From contig JAUIRK010000089.1 of assembly GCA_030549495.1 (NCBI GenBank), positions 1 through 64,000 of the forward strand: a stretch of DNA of 64,000 bases, written 5' to 3'. Origin of the DNA: Nectonema munidae. Taxonomy: Eukaryota; Nematomorpha; Nectonematoida; Nectonematidae. Both the position numbers and the translations under genes were made by a program. How positions within the stretch are numbered: position 1 is the stretch's first letter; each line of letters begins with the position of its first letter. This document shows, piece by piece, positions 47,968 through 58,775 of this stretch. The notes beneath the pieces were generated by a model that did no database searches, had not been told where the DNA came from, and was given only the letters and a program-made list of their open reading frames with translations.

Positions 47968-48376
47968 CCCTCCAAATAAAAATGTCTGACTACGTTTATG
48001 TATATGTATGAGGCGTATGTGTCTTCCACTTTTTTCAATTTACTTAAAAATGAACGACTGCATTAGAATATTTTAAAAGCGTTCACATCGTTGTGCCAGC
48101 AATTCTTCATTGCGAATTCTCGGAGAAGCGTGTCTCGGTGGAAACGTGACGGGAACACCACTGCGAAACAAGAAAGTACTGTAAATACTGTTCTGCCTTG
48201 AATGTTCTGCATGTGCTTATTTTAAAACAAAGCCTGACCTTACTCAAATGTGTAAAAACTACTAAGCGGCGGCATGCATAAGCGCACGCATTGAGTGCTT
48301 TGCTTGCTTACCTACTTTACCACGCCTCTCTACTTAATCTCCTTGATAGTGCTCTCAACCTATTTTAATTGTATTC

Positions 48377-48402
48377 ACACACACACGCACACACACGCAC
48401 AC
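48377..48402. repeat. CA/CG microsatellite
   Basis: Imperfect (CA)n with CG interruptions. A (TA)n run of ~22 bp lies at 48850-48871. Confidence 0.9.
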
Positions 48403-48560
48403 GCTCTCATACTTCCACTTGTGAAACAAACTTCACTCTCAAATCTAGTGCATTTTATCATTTTCCTTCTTTTTAGTGTACTTTTTATATACAGTGTTGC
48501 CTATACTGATACTTAAATTCGATTATTTTGTTTTTCTTCCTTCACACACATACACATATA

Positions 48561-48798
48561 CAAGGGCGCACTCAGAAATATTTGAAGGAGGGGACAAAAA
48601 CTAAAACATTTTTTTGGCATTAGCAAAAGACCTTAATTCAACTCTGAAAATAAATATTTTTTATAAATCTTAAATAGAAGTTAAAATTTTTATTTTTTTG
48701 TATTAGAAATTTAATTGAAAAGTTTAAAAATTTATGACATAAGCTTATCTGACGGCGGGCGGCATCTACCTTCTTGCCTGCCTCTGGTTGCACCCTTG
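48561..48798. mobile_element. hAT-type MITE with CAAGGGYGCA ends
   Basis: Ends CAAGGGCGCACTCAG and, on the other strand, CAAGGGTGCAACCAG. They are flanked by CACATATA (48553-48560) and CATATATA (48799-48806), 7 of 8 bases the same. At 238 bp it is non-coding. 48807-49406 shows no gene. Confidence 0.7.
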
Positions 48799-49406
48799 CA
48801 TATATAGGTAATTATATGCATAAGTTGAAACATGTTGAATTGCCAATTTATATATATATATATATATATACATACCATTTTTAGTTCTATTTTGTCTTTT
48901 TCATACATATCTAAAGAAAGGAATGTGTTGTACTCGAGTTGTATCAGGGCGTATTAAGTACTATTCAACTTATAGTTTTATACAGTACATTGGTCAGATA
49001 GAGATTTGATCAAGTGTTTTTTGATTTTAAAATATATAATTTATAGATATAAAAAGAAAAAATATAATTTTTACCTAAAGTTAAAATCTTTCAAATTTTA
49101 TAAGAAAGGAAAATCAAATTTTAAACATAAATTGCAAAGTTCATACCTTTTTAAAAATTCAACAATGCATATATTTTTAGCCACCAATCAATTTTTGGGG
49201 GGCTACTGAAAAAACTAGATAGGAAAATTTATATTACCTTTATAATTAAATTTTTATTTCACGAAGATTTAAATTTTTGAAAGAAAACTATAATTTCAAG
49301 TCTTCCTTGCTCATAGGTTTACATGAGCGGTGCAATTGCGTTTAACTTGTATTCAGGGTTGTGTAGTTATTTATAATTTTTCGACACCCACTCCACCTAT
49401 TTGTAA

Positions 49407-49586
49407 TTTTGCGACCGCAACTTCTGTCCAACTCAAGTCAGCGTGGCAATTTTTTTGCGTGTCCTTGTTCCATTTGCTTCTACCTATAAGTGTGAGGAAG
49501 GCTTTTCAACTCTTATAAATTTAAAAGCAAGAAATAGAGACAGATTGTGTGTTGAAGATGGCATGAGACGTGATCCATTTTATTAG
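49407..49586 (+). pseudogene. hAT transposase C-terminal fragment
   Basis: A 59-codon frame to TAG reads QVSVAIFLRVLVPFASTYKC, then EEGFSTLINLKARNRDRLCV. This is the C-terminal dimerisation region of hAT transposases of the ZBED5/SCAND3-like type. It is the same family type as the minus-strand copy at 59210 but not the same copy. The rest of the element is absent. 49587-50290 shows no gene. Confidence 0.7.
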
Positions 49587-50291
49587 TTTAGTGTCTTTCT
49601 TACATTATCTTCAAAAAGATTGTCAAATTATTGTCTAATAACCTTTTTATCTAAACCAAAACAATTGCATTCAAAAACTGAATTAATCCTAAATTATTTT
49701 TTCAAAAGTATTTGGTTTAAAATTTTTTTCCAAAAACTTTTTACTTATAAACTGAGCTTTGTTCCTTTACAGGGTATTTGAGTAATAAAAAGTCCATTCT
49801 TCAATTTTGTTCAATTTTTCAGTCTTTTTCTATGACTTGCAAAAACAAAAATGATAAAGATTTTTTATGTTGCGTTTCTGCAAGTTTGAAAAAGTTGAAT
49901 TTCAAGAGTGATATTCTCCCCCTTTTTTAATAATCTGTTGGTTCACATGCTGACTAGCTTTACTCATGCGTGTATCTAATGAAGGATTGTTATCTAGGCA
50001 TATATATATCGTATAATATAGGCATATTTGTTAACATTTCAGGATAGAGATTTTATTATTTGTCAAGGATATTTAAGTTTCAAATATTTGGGGCCAATGC
50101 TTTGTTTTGGTATCTAGGAATTTTTCTTAGAATTTAGAAACAAATTGGTTTTCAAATGTTTTATTGTAATAATATCAGATTCTAATATTAAAATTTCCTA
50201 ACATAATCTAAGATTTATTCAAAAAATATTTAAGTTTTTTGTCGTATAAACTAGTAAATTTTAATGTTAATAAATATTTTTCTTTTTCAGC

Positions 50292-50624
50292 GCTAAAGAA
50301 ATAGAAATCCGAAAACTCCATAAAAGTAATTTTAGTCTTTTTCTTTTGCTTTTAAATTTGTTATTTATATTATTCAATTTAAACGCCAGCTTGTGGCAAT
50401 GTATTTTCCCTAATTATCAGTTAAGTAAAAATAGTCTACTTTCAAACGAATTTTTGAAAAATCTTATTCTAGAAAATTACAATAATTTATCGTTTCCAGG
50501 AGTGGGGGATTTGAGACTAATTAAAAATTTTCTCAAGTTTTCTTTGCTATCTTGTGGTAGTATGACAATCTGGAATAGAATTATACTCTGCAAAGATCAA
50601 GTATTCAAGACACTAATATCCTGA
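50292..50624 (+). CDS. Unrecognised open frame after a splice-like site
   Basis: TTTTTCAG ends at 50290, followed by 110 open codons to TGA: AKEIEIRKLHK, a hydrophobic stretch (LFLLLLNLLFILFNLN), then NYNNLSFPGVGDLRLIKNFL and SCGSMTIWNRIILCKDQVF. It may be a terminal exon of an unknown host gene, with one possible membrane segment, or chance. A GT at 50322 would cut it short. 50625-51346 shows no gene. Confidence 0.25.
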   Translation, partial: AKEIEIRKLHKSNFSLFLLLLNLLFILFNLNASLWQCIFPNYQLSKNSLLSNEFLKNLILENYNNLSFPGVGDLRLIKNFLKFSLLSCGSMTIWNRIILCKDQVFKTLIS

Positions 50625-51346
50625 TAATTGCAAAAGCAACGTATCCTCATAGGGTTATGCCTTTTTATTTCGTCTTTCCTGTAGCATGTTCGATGAACTT
50701 TTTTGTAGAAAAATCAAGAATCCGTAAATTCGATGTATTTTTTTAAAAAAGTCACCCACCCATATAAATTATTTGAATATATATTAAATATAATGAAATA
50801 TTTGAAAAATCCTTTATTCAGTTGAAAAATGTTTTAATTAAAGTTTGATAAAATAAATCTAGGGGCAATTTTTTTTTTCTAAATCTAGTATAAATCATGA
50901 AGGCATTTGATTGCACGTTCTACACGCTGATTTGTTCATGACACATTCAGCATTGACCCTTCTTGACTCCAAAATTTTCTGAAACGACATTCAATGTTTT
51001 ATCACAAAATTTTAAACTCTGATATAAATTTTGAAATGTTTCTTTGTTAAATTTTTGATCACTGAACCCATTCTAATACGAAATAAATTGACATGTTTTG
51101 AGTAAACTTGTTCTTTTTTCAGGTAATAGGATAAAAGCTAAAAGAATTATTATAGCTTTCGAGTTCCACCCTTCATTACTCAAACTTGGTACTTTTTGAA
51201 AAAATATTTCATGAAACTTTTCATTTTTTTTTCAAAATAAGTGAAAGTCTAAAGATTTCATATCATCCCGCCATTTTTCACTTTTCGGGATTATTTCGAA
51301 ACCATTTTGAAAATTTTCTTTCGAATTTTCATAATTCTTTAACACC

Positions 51347-52330
51347 TCAGAACAAAAAATATTCAATATTAGGTGAACTGTTCTTGTTTCGATATTCTTG
51401 ATCCATAACTAAACGAAGAACTCTCAAGTATTTTTTTGAACGAACTTTCTTTGTAACTGAACAACTACTCCTTTTTCTTCCAGCGTTGACATTTGTTGTA
51501 TCTGTAATGATTACTTTAATATTTTGCCATAAATTATAATCCTCAATAACATTAAATATTTGGTCAGTGATTGTATCATATTTTCCATTTGTAAGCTGTA
51601 AAGCTTTCAATTTAATTTCTTTGTTTTCATTTTTTAAAACAAGTACTTGAAATTCATGTGTATAAATGTGTTTCCCATCAAAATGTAAGCACCAATTTTC
51701 AAGGTTTAGTGTGTTTTTAATAATATTTTCCACTTTGATTGCTTTTTTGAATATGGCTCTATAAATGCCTGATTGATAGGGAGTATGAGTATCACTTCTA
51801 TCTTGGGAAAATAAACTACAAACTTTTTAAGCTTTGTTTGTTGATAATTTTAAAATTGTCAATAAACTACTACCTGTTTTCGTCTTGTACTTATTTGAAT
51901 TTTTTATTTTTTCAGGAAAATAATCAGAATCTTGTATTTCTTTTTCAGAATCTGAATTTTCCATCAGCTCAGGCTACGTTTATTGATTTACCGGCGTTAA
52001 TCTTTGAGTTAGGAACAATCTTAGAAGGATGGATTGTTTTGATGTTAGCAGCTTTACTAGTTGTATAGCCTATATTTCCTTTGCCTTCAATTTGAAGTTC
52101 ATACAACTGAAAGTCTTCACTACAGAGCCATTCACCTTTACTTTTTCTAACATCAAAAAGTCAATCCAATAAAGAATACTTTTTCTGTCTAACCCATTTG
52201 TCATAAAGTTTAAAAAAATTTGAATTTTTAAAGTTATTACTTGATCTGATAGAATAGGGAAATTCAACTTAGTTCGCCATAGTTCTTTTACTTCATAGCA
52301 ATTTTTTTCACACGTCCTTTTCGATCTTTA
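51347..52330 (-). pseudogene. Invertebrate DDE-like transposase relic (DTTxxN type)
   Basis: Pieces reading down the minus strand are ELWRTKLNFPILSDQVI and KGEWLCSEDFQLYELQIEGK (52310-52080, in two frames), KAANIKTIHPSKIVPNS (52050-52000), then the open block HFDGKHIYTHEFQVLVLKNE, NIKVIITDTTNVNAGRK (51690-51470). The HFDGK and DTTxxNAG motifs belong to a transposase-like family common in hydra, aphid and crustacean genomes; I cannot fix its superfamily. There are at least three frame breaks and no ends were identified. Confidence 0.5.
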
Positions 52331-53277
52331 ATTGTTTTTCCTAAAAATAAATATCGGCTGACAATTTGTGTGTTTAAAAGAATTTTTTTTTAAATTCTAA
52401 AGAAGTTTCTTCAAGAGGAACAGAATATCTCTTTCTATGCGAATCTTAAAATTTCACTAAATTTAAACACTTTTATTTTCATTCACTTTTAAAGAACTGA
52501 TTTTGTAAGCCATTAAAAAGTATTACATTTTCTACTCTGAAAAAAATAGTTGAAAAAATTTAACAAGGTAGGATTTGAATGCAAATTATATGTGCAATTA
52601 CCTCTTTAGTAAATTGAAGCGAAAAGATAGAATTAATAGAATAAAACAAAGAACAATAATAATGAAATAATGCTTAATCACTTACGGGGTGACGTTATTA
52701 TGCATAGCTTATTATTTCTCATAATTATAAGAAAACTCATCGTTTTATGATACAGGAAATTACTTTTTATTATTTTGTTTAAAAAAGTCATAACACTAAT
52801 GCTCATATTCTATTGGGTATTTGTGATATATGTGTTCCTATCATTTTGTTAACTAATCAAAACATCACACAGATAAACTTTTGATATCACACGGAACTGC
52901 AAATTCATGGCCTGAAATCATTTCTATATACTCGGTACTCAGTAGCAATATTAACTCATTAGATGGGAAACTAATGCGAATGCCTTTCCAAAACAAGACT
53001 AGCATAAAATTGAGATTCACATATAAATAAAATACACTAAGAAAAAAAATGGGGAAATTTTTTAATCACTTCAAAACATTGGTTCCAAACTCATCTGTTT
53101 TTCAAAAACAAATTTTTAAGAGAAACCTTACATTTTCAGCATATATATCGTCATCTAAAACTGGGGCGCACATCCTCAAAATTATTGGGGGGGGGGCGAA
53201 ATTTTTTTGTTGCAATTTTCAAAATTAGTGGTCTGGAAATACCACGGGAGACCAAATATTCAAGCAATCCTTTAAAA

Positions 53278-54259
53278 GGTCCTCAGACATTTCGCCACAT
53301 TCTTTTTATAAGACAATTCGCCCCATCATTTTCATAAGACAGTTCGTCCCATGGACAATTCGCTCCATTATTTTCATAGGACAATTCGCCCCATTATTTT
53401 CATAAGACCGTTCGTCCCATGGACAATTCGCCCCATTATTTTCATAAGACATTTTGTCTCATGGACAATTCGCCTAACTATTTTCATAAAACAATTTGCC
53501 CCATTATTTTCATAAAATAATTCGCCTCATAATTTTCATAAGACGATTTGCCTCATGCTCAATTTGCCCCATTATTTTTATAAGAGAATGCGCTCTATTA
53601 TTTTTATAAAACTTCCAGTCCAATTTTTATAAGACAATTCTTTCCATATTTGCTCTATTTTTATAATACAATTCTTGCCATAGAGAAGTTACTCTATTTA
53701 TGCAGATCAATTAGCATAATTGTTTTATAAAACCGTTTTTTCAATTTTTTTAGACTCTTTTACGCTTTTTTCATAAGACTATTTTTCGTAAAACGGTTTG
53801 GCATATGAACGTTTTGCCTAATATCACAACTAATCTCAATAAAAATAGCTATATTTTAATTTTATTTAGTTTTTTTGAAGAATTATTTTTTGAAAGGCAG
53901 TTATTTTATAAATGAAACAAATATTTAAAATATTTAAACAATATAAAAATTAATATCTTGTAATTGTAATATCATTGTAATTATCTTTTTCTTCAATTTC
54001 ATCATGAATAATTTAAAATTATTTAAAAGTGATAAAAAAATTAACAGATAAAATAATTAATTTGAAATAATTTAATAGAGATAAAATAAACAAGAATATA
54101 AAATTTTTCAATAATTTTACACATATAATAAACAAAGATGGATGAAACAAATAGCCTATGAGACAATTTGTACATGGGGCGAATTGTCTATGGGGCGAAT
54201 CATCTATGGGGCGAATCATCTATGGGGCGAATTGTCTATGGGGAAAAATGTATGTCGAC
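53278..54259. mobile_element. TIR element with degenerate subterminal word array (word GGGGCGAATTGTC)
   Basis: CCTTTAAAA flanks both sides (53269-53277 and 54260-54268). The uninserted sequence is seen in the copy near 62865, which has one CCTTTAAAA. The ends GGTCCTCAGACATTTCGCC and, reversed, GGTCGACATACATTTTTCC are loosely inverted. The left ~430 bp is an array of CGCCCCATTATTTTCATAAGACAATT variants alternating with CCATGGACAATT. The right end has four GGGGCGAAT-TGTCTAT units. No coding is seen. Confidence 0.85.
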
Positions 54260-54888
54260 CCTTTAAAATAGAGTGTATTCAGCGCATAACTAAAGTCCTA
54301 AATTTATAAGACTACTTTATTTTTTTTTACAAAATTTGTGAATTTAAATACTATACTTCCAGCGAAAATATTTTAATTAAGTTTGCAGAATATACACTAG
54401 TTTAAAAAAATCCAAAATTGTTAGGGGGTGGAATAGGCTTTTCATTTGAAAAATGAAGTAGTCTACCAGGCACATTACAGGAATTGATGAAAGAATATTT
54501 AATTCATAGAGAAAACAAATAACTGAAGGTTAGATAGTTTTATGAGTGAGGCAAAGAGTCTACTAGACACCCTGCGATGTTTATATGAAAAAATGTGATT
54601 GATTCAGGGGCAAGGGTATAAAATGAAATTATAATTGTGCAAACAAAAAATTAAGATCGTATTATTTCATTTTACTCAGCCTTATTCAAAAATAGTTTAA
54701 AAGCTAAATTGATACAAGCCACAAAAAGTAAAATAACTTTTAACATTTTGCAATGATTTGCTTTTTATAATAACTTTTAAGGAAAAAAGTCTATCAGAAA
54801 AAGTTAGAGCTTCAACAATAACTAAAAAAATTTAGAGCATAACTTAAGTTTTTTGAAAACTAATTTGACGTATCCCCTACAGCATTAC

Positions 54889-54960
54889 GATGAGTGGCAT
54901 GGCATGTTGGTTGAGATGATGGACATAGCACGGAAGCCTTTGGATTCGATTCCTCATCGA
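54889..54960 (+). repeat. tRNA-derived SINE, family C
   Basis: GTTGGTTGAGATGATGG resembles an A box and GGATTCGATTCCTC is a B box, 34 bases apart. There is no matched acceptor stem, so it is not a tRNA gene. Confidence 0.6.
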
Positions 54961-55170
54961 TACGAATTTGTTCATAGTTTGACAAACTAATAAAGCAATT
55001 TTCACTATTTTAAAATGGAACCGTCTGTTCTCAGAATAATTTCAAAATAATAGGAGGCATAAAGAATTAGAGTTTATTTGATATTTTCAAGTTTTTATAA
55101 GCAGCAAAAGCCAACATTTAAGTAGCTAACCCATATAAATAAAAAAATTATTTAATCTAACTATTATTAT

Positions 55171-55485
55171 TGTCTCATAGGCTATTTGTTTCATTCATCT
55201 TTGCTTATTAAATGTGTAAAATTATTAAAAAAATTTATATTCTTGTTTATTTTATCTCTATTAAATTATTTCAAATTAATCATTTTATCTGTTAATTTTT
55301 TAGATTGTCCATGAGACAAAATATCTTATGAAAATAACGGGGCGAATTGTCCATGAAACAAAATGTCTTATGAAAATAATGGGGCGAATTGTCCATGGGA
55401 CGAACTGTCTTATGAAAATAATAGGGCGAATTGTCCATGGGACGAACTGTCTTATGAAAATAATGGGGCGAAATGTCCGAGGACC
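55171..55485. mobile_element. Truncated inverted copy of the 53-kb array element
   Basis: TGTCTCATAGGCTATTTG matches the reverse of 54146-54163, and the right end (AAATGTCCGAGGACC) is the same terminus as 53278. Between them are four 42-bp units (TTATGAAAATAATGGGGCGA, then ATTGTCCATGGGACGAACTG). The long right-hand array of the full copy is missing. Confidence 0.8.
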
Positions 55486-55994
55486 AAACTAACATAAATC
55501 AAAGTATACGAGAAAAGAAAACCATTGCGTTTTTTTGAATATTTGTCTACAAATAAAATTCTGACAGCTGTCATAAATAATAGATCAAGTACATTTTTAA
55601 CAACTGAAACGTTTTGTTTCGATATTATATTTTTACTATAATAATCAACAAATTTTCTTTAAAAAAGGTATTTGATTATGTACAGTGTTACTTATAAAAT
55701 TTAACAATCGAACATTATAAAAGATTATAATTAATCTGCTCAAATATTAAGAAAATAGAGTATTCTTGCTTTTAACCCGAATAGCTAGTCAAAATATTCA
55801 TTCCCAAATAGCTATTAAAAAAATTTCTTCACTCGAAAAAATAAAAGTTTTCAAATGTAACAAACGTAGTGATAAAGATTAAATGACCTTTGTTGAAAAA
55901 AATTCTAAGCGCGAGTCTAACAATATTCATTGATAAAAAATTGTAACAATTGGAAACTATTTTAATTTAACTCTAAATGCAAATTAGAAAGAAG

Positions 55995-56203
55995 CAGTGG
56001 TGTAACCAGAAAAAAGTTAATGGGGGGGGGGGGGGGGGGGCACAATTTAAAAACAAAAAAGGTGAGCAACATTTTGTATACTTTCTTTATCCTTTCATTG
56101 GAGAAATTTTCAAAAACTGATATCGCATAAGTTGCATGGGGCACCATGCGGTACATAGGAGAGTGGGCACGGCCCCTCATGCCCCAGCCTAGCCACGTCA
56201 CTC
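55995..56203. mobile_element. hAT-type MITE (CAGTGGCGTAAC family), copy 2
   Basis: Ends CAGTGGTGTAACCAG and, reversed, GAGTGACGTGGCTAG. They are flanked by GAAAGAAG (55987-55994) and GAGAGAAG (56204-56211), 7 of 8 the same. It contains a run of about 18 G at 56023. Confidence 0.75.
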
Positions 56204-56959
56204 GAGAGAAGAGAACTGAATGAGATAGGACAGCTTAACAAGAGAAGAGAGCTTAAGTGAATGATTGAGTTTTAGCAGAGAAAGCAGAAGAGAAAAACAG
56301 AGGAGACAGAAAGAGAAATAGAATCACTGTGACAGAAGATGAGAAAATCTAGTGGATCATCAACATGTGTTTGCCCAAAAATACTATAAAGAGGAGACAC
56401 TGTGATAAACATTGCTGACTTATTGTGTGCATATTGAAGAAATGGATTATTATTATTATATAGCTCTCACGCATCGCCTGTAAAATATGTTCGATAGGAA
56501 TTTCAGAACAGCTTGGCATGTGATGTTTGATTGATTCGAAAGTCTCCATTCTTCATACATGATTCATACATAGATATCATGATCATCATACATGTTTTAT
56601 AAACAAGCAGCAACTCTTACTTATAGAAAATTATTGGGGGGGCGAAGGTCATTTTCGCCCCCCCCCTCCGGATGTGCGCCCCTGATCTAAAACTAAAAAG
56701 CTAGAACTCTCAGATCAATTAAAATAGTCTGCCAAACACCCTGGGTTGATTGCAACTATACTCGTTTCTTTCAATTTGTCACTCAACATTTACCGTATCG
56801 TTTACCATCTGTGTACATGCGTGTTCAGATTTATGTTACACTTCTTGGTCTCTGCATTCGGGTGGAGTGATTTCTTGTTATCAACTTGTCGCGAGATTAT
56901 TTACACATTACATGGAAGTGCTTCATTCACTTCTCAATAGTGTTGTAGGGTGTTGACTA

Positions 56960-58700
56960 AGTCGTTTGAAGAGTCTTGAGTTGAACTTCAAATGCATCAA
57001 TTTTTTATCAATCAATTATGTTGAAACTCTTTCTTGTCAAAATCTATTGAAACTGAGGAGGGTATTTATCGCGCAAGTGTTCACTCTCAATGGATCATTC
57101 AGTCGATGTGTATTTGATCCTCCGAGGATACGATCAACTTCTGAACTGGCATTATCAATGTCTACTGTACTTTTTCATAATAGAGGATTCTTAAAAGGTC
57201 TTCTAAATTTGGATTCTCAAGTTGCAAGCTGTTTAACCATTGCCTCAATGTTAGAATTTCCTTGATAGTAACTATTGAATAATCAGTAGTTACTAAAGTC
57301 CTGATTTGTATTTCAAACCTGTCCTAGCCCCTGATAGGGAGGGAACGGACCTTTGACAAAAAATGGATCAGTTAAAAAATCATGATCTATTAAAAATGGC
57401 CTTCTGGAATCTCATTGCTTCAGACCATTTATATTCAGGCTCATTTGTTCATAATAAGCTTGCATTGACACACCCTCCAGATCGATATCCCAAGTAATTC
57501 GTAGATATTTGATAACTACAAAAGCTCCCCTGATACCCTAAACAAAGCTCGAACGTAGATGATACAGATGTGGAAGAAATTCTATTGAGATTTTTTATGA
57601 AATTCTGATTGTACTGCCGAATTATTACATGCAGTTCTGATGCAGCTAGACTGCTGGTATCACTCGACAGTGCTAATCTGACAGATGAGGAAGCACTGAA
57701 TCTAGATATGATGGATTCTATTAAAGCAACGTTTAACAGCGTATTTAGCTTATTCGCTAATCTAGGATGGAAGGGTTGCAGGCTCAATAGATCATCAATA
57801 AGAGCCTTTTCTGCTTGATAAGACGCAGCACTAAACAAATTTAAGAGATTCTTGTTTTGAATAATGCTCGCCAGATTCTCCTTGATCCTCCCTCAAATCA
57901 TTAGCTCGATGTCGTCCATAATGCCAATGTTCAAGCAATTAGGGTCTTTGACGATTTTACATAGTGTTTTTCTGAACAAATAGTAAGAGTTAAGAAGAGA
58001 AGGATTGCTGTATATAAATCTGAGATATTTCTATCACAATATTTAACAAAGGAAATGAAATTTGTTAAGGGATTAAGAATACCTCGAACGCAGTCGGGCG
58101 GAAGAAGCGAAGTCGTTAGTTCTTCCGATTGTTTAGGAGTGGCAGCCCCTAATTGTCTTGCCGAAATGAATACGTTAGTTCGAGAAATGATAATACCGAA
58201 GAAAAAGCATGAGCAATCTGGGGTTTTATGTCGACACTACTAAGAGAAAGTCCATTGCTTTGGATGCTACCAATTCTATTTGATAAAGTGTCAAAAAGGT
58301 CGTTGGATCTGGACAACATTCGTGTGGATCTTTTAATTGCTTGAGAAAACTGACACCATCTATATAAAATCCCTTAGAGTATTCAAATATTCGGTCGAGT
58401 ACCATGTTTCCGAAGACTTTAGTACCAGACCCACTTGCTCTTACTTTTCTCTAAGGTGTTCAATGAATTTTTGTATAATCTTGTTTCTCTGATTCCATGT
58501 TTTGTGATGGAGATAAGGCTGAGAAATTGGTAAGATAGCTATCTGATTGTCACCTTGAACTAATAGTTGAGCTTCAAGGGACATATCCGACAAACACAAT
58601 TCTAAGAGAAAGGGCATGAGTAGTGTTCATCCTTTTTGCCGCATATCCTCAAACCAGTTAGACGAACAAAATCAGAAGATTGTTTAAATCTAATTTTTTT
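56960..58700 (-). pseudogene. Fossil RNA-virus polymerase (L) fragment, Mononegavirales-like
   Basis: The minus strand holds stretches with higher GC and protein-like composition. The longest open piece (57838-57449) resembles the part of negative-strand virus L proteins that follows the polymerase core, and flanking stretches in other frames fit the same protein. The copy is broken, with roughly ten or more interruptions, and is partial. The number of breaks suggests an old insertion. Family assignment below the order (rhabdo-, borna- or chu-like) is not possible by eye. It lies between two hAT elements. Confidence 0.5.
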
Positions 58701-58775
58701 GGAGGGAAGTGTGAATTCATAGTCAAAATAGGGCTAGCTAAAGTTATCATATGGCTCTGAGTGTAGACTCTAGAT

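Larger units (their letters stand above)
53161..56684. mobile_element. 3.5-kb hAT-like element with four later insertions
   Basis: Ends CTGGGGCGCACATCC and, on the other strand, CAGGGGCGCACATCC. They are flanked by ATCTAAAA at 53153-53160 and 56685-56692, an exact 8-bp duplication. Runs of G follow both ends. Without its insertions (53278-54259, 54889-54960, 55171-55485, 55995-56203) about 1.9 kb remain, with no readable transposase. Related ends occur at 31431-31457 and 62949. 52331-53152 before it shows no gene. Confidence 0.8.

Noticed and set aside
48295-48516. Plus-strand frame with a His-Thr run
   Set aside because: The run is the CA microsatellite; no conserved sequence on either side.
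53278-53700. CRISPR-like array
   Set aside because: Units are degenerate and directly adjoining, with no constant repeat and unique spacers, in a eukaryotic transposon end.
55292-55495. Minus-strand frame with repeated FHKTVRPMDNSP units as a repeat protein
   Set aside because: The 14-residue repeat is only the translation of the 42-bp array inside a transposon end.
56746-57265. Plus-strand frames in the GC-richer 57-kb region
   Set aside because: The protein-like signal is on the minus strand; the plus frames match nothing and read as shadows.
57609-58243. Plus-strand frames at 57609 and 58055
   Set aside because: Both lie opposite the minus-strand fossil and lack conserved features.
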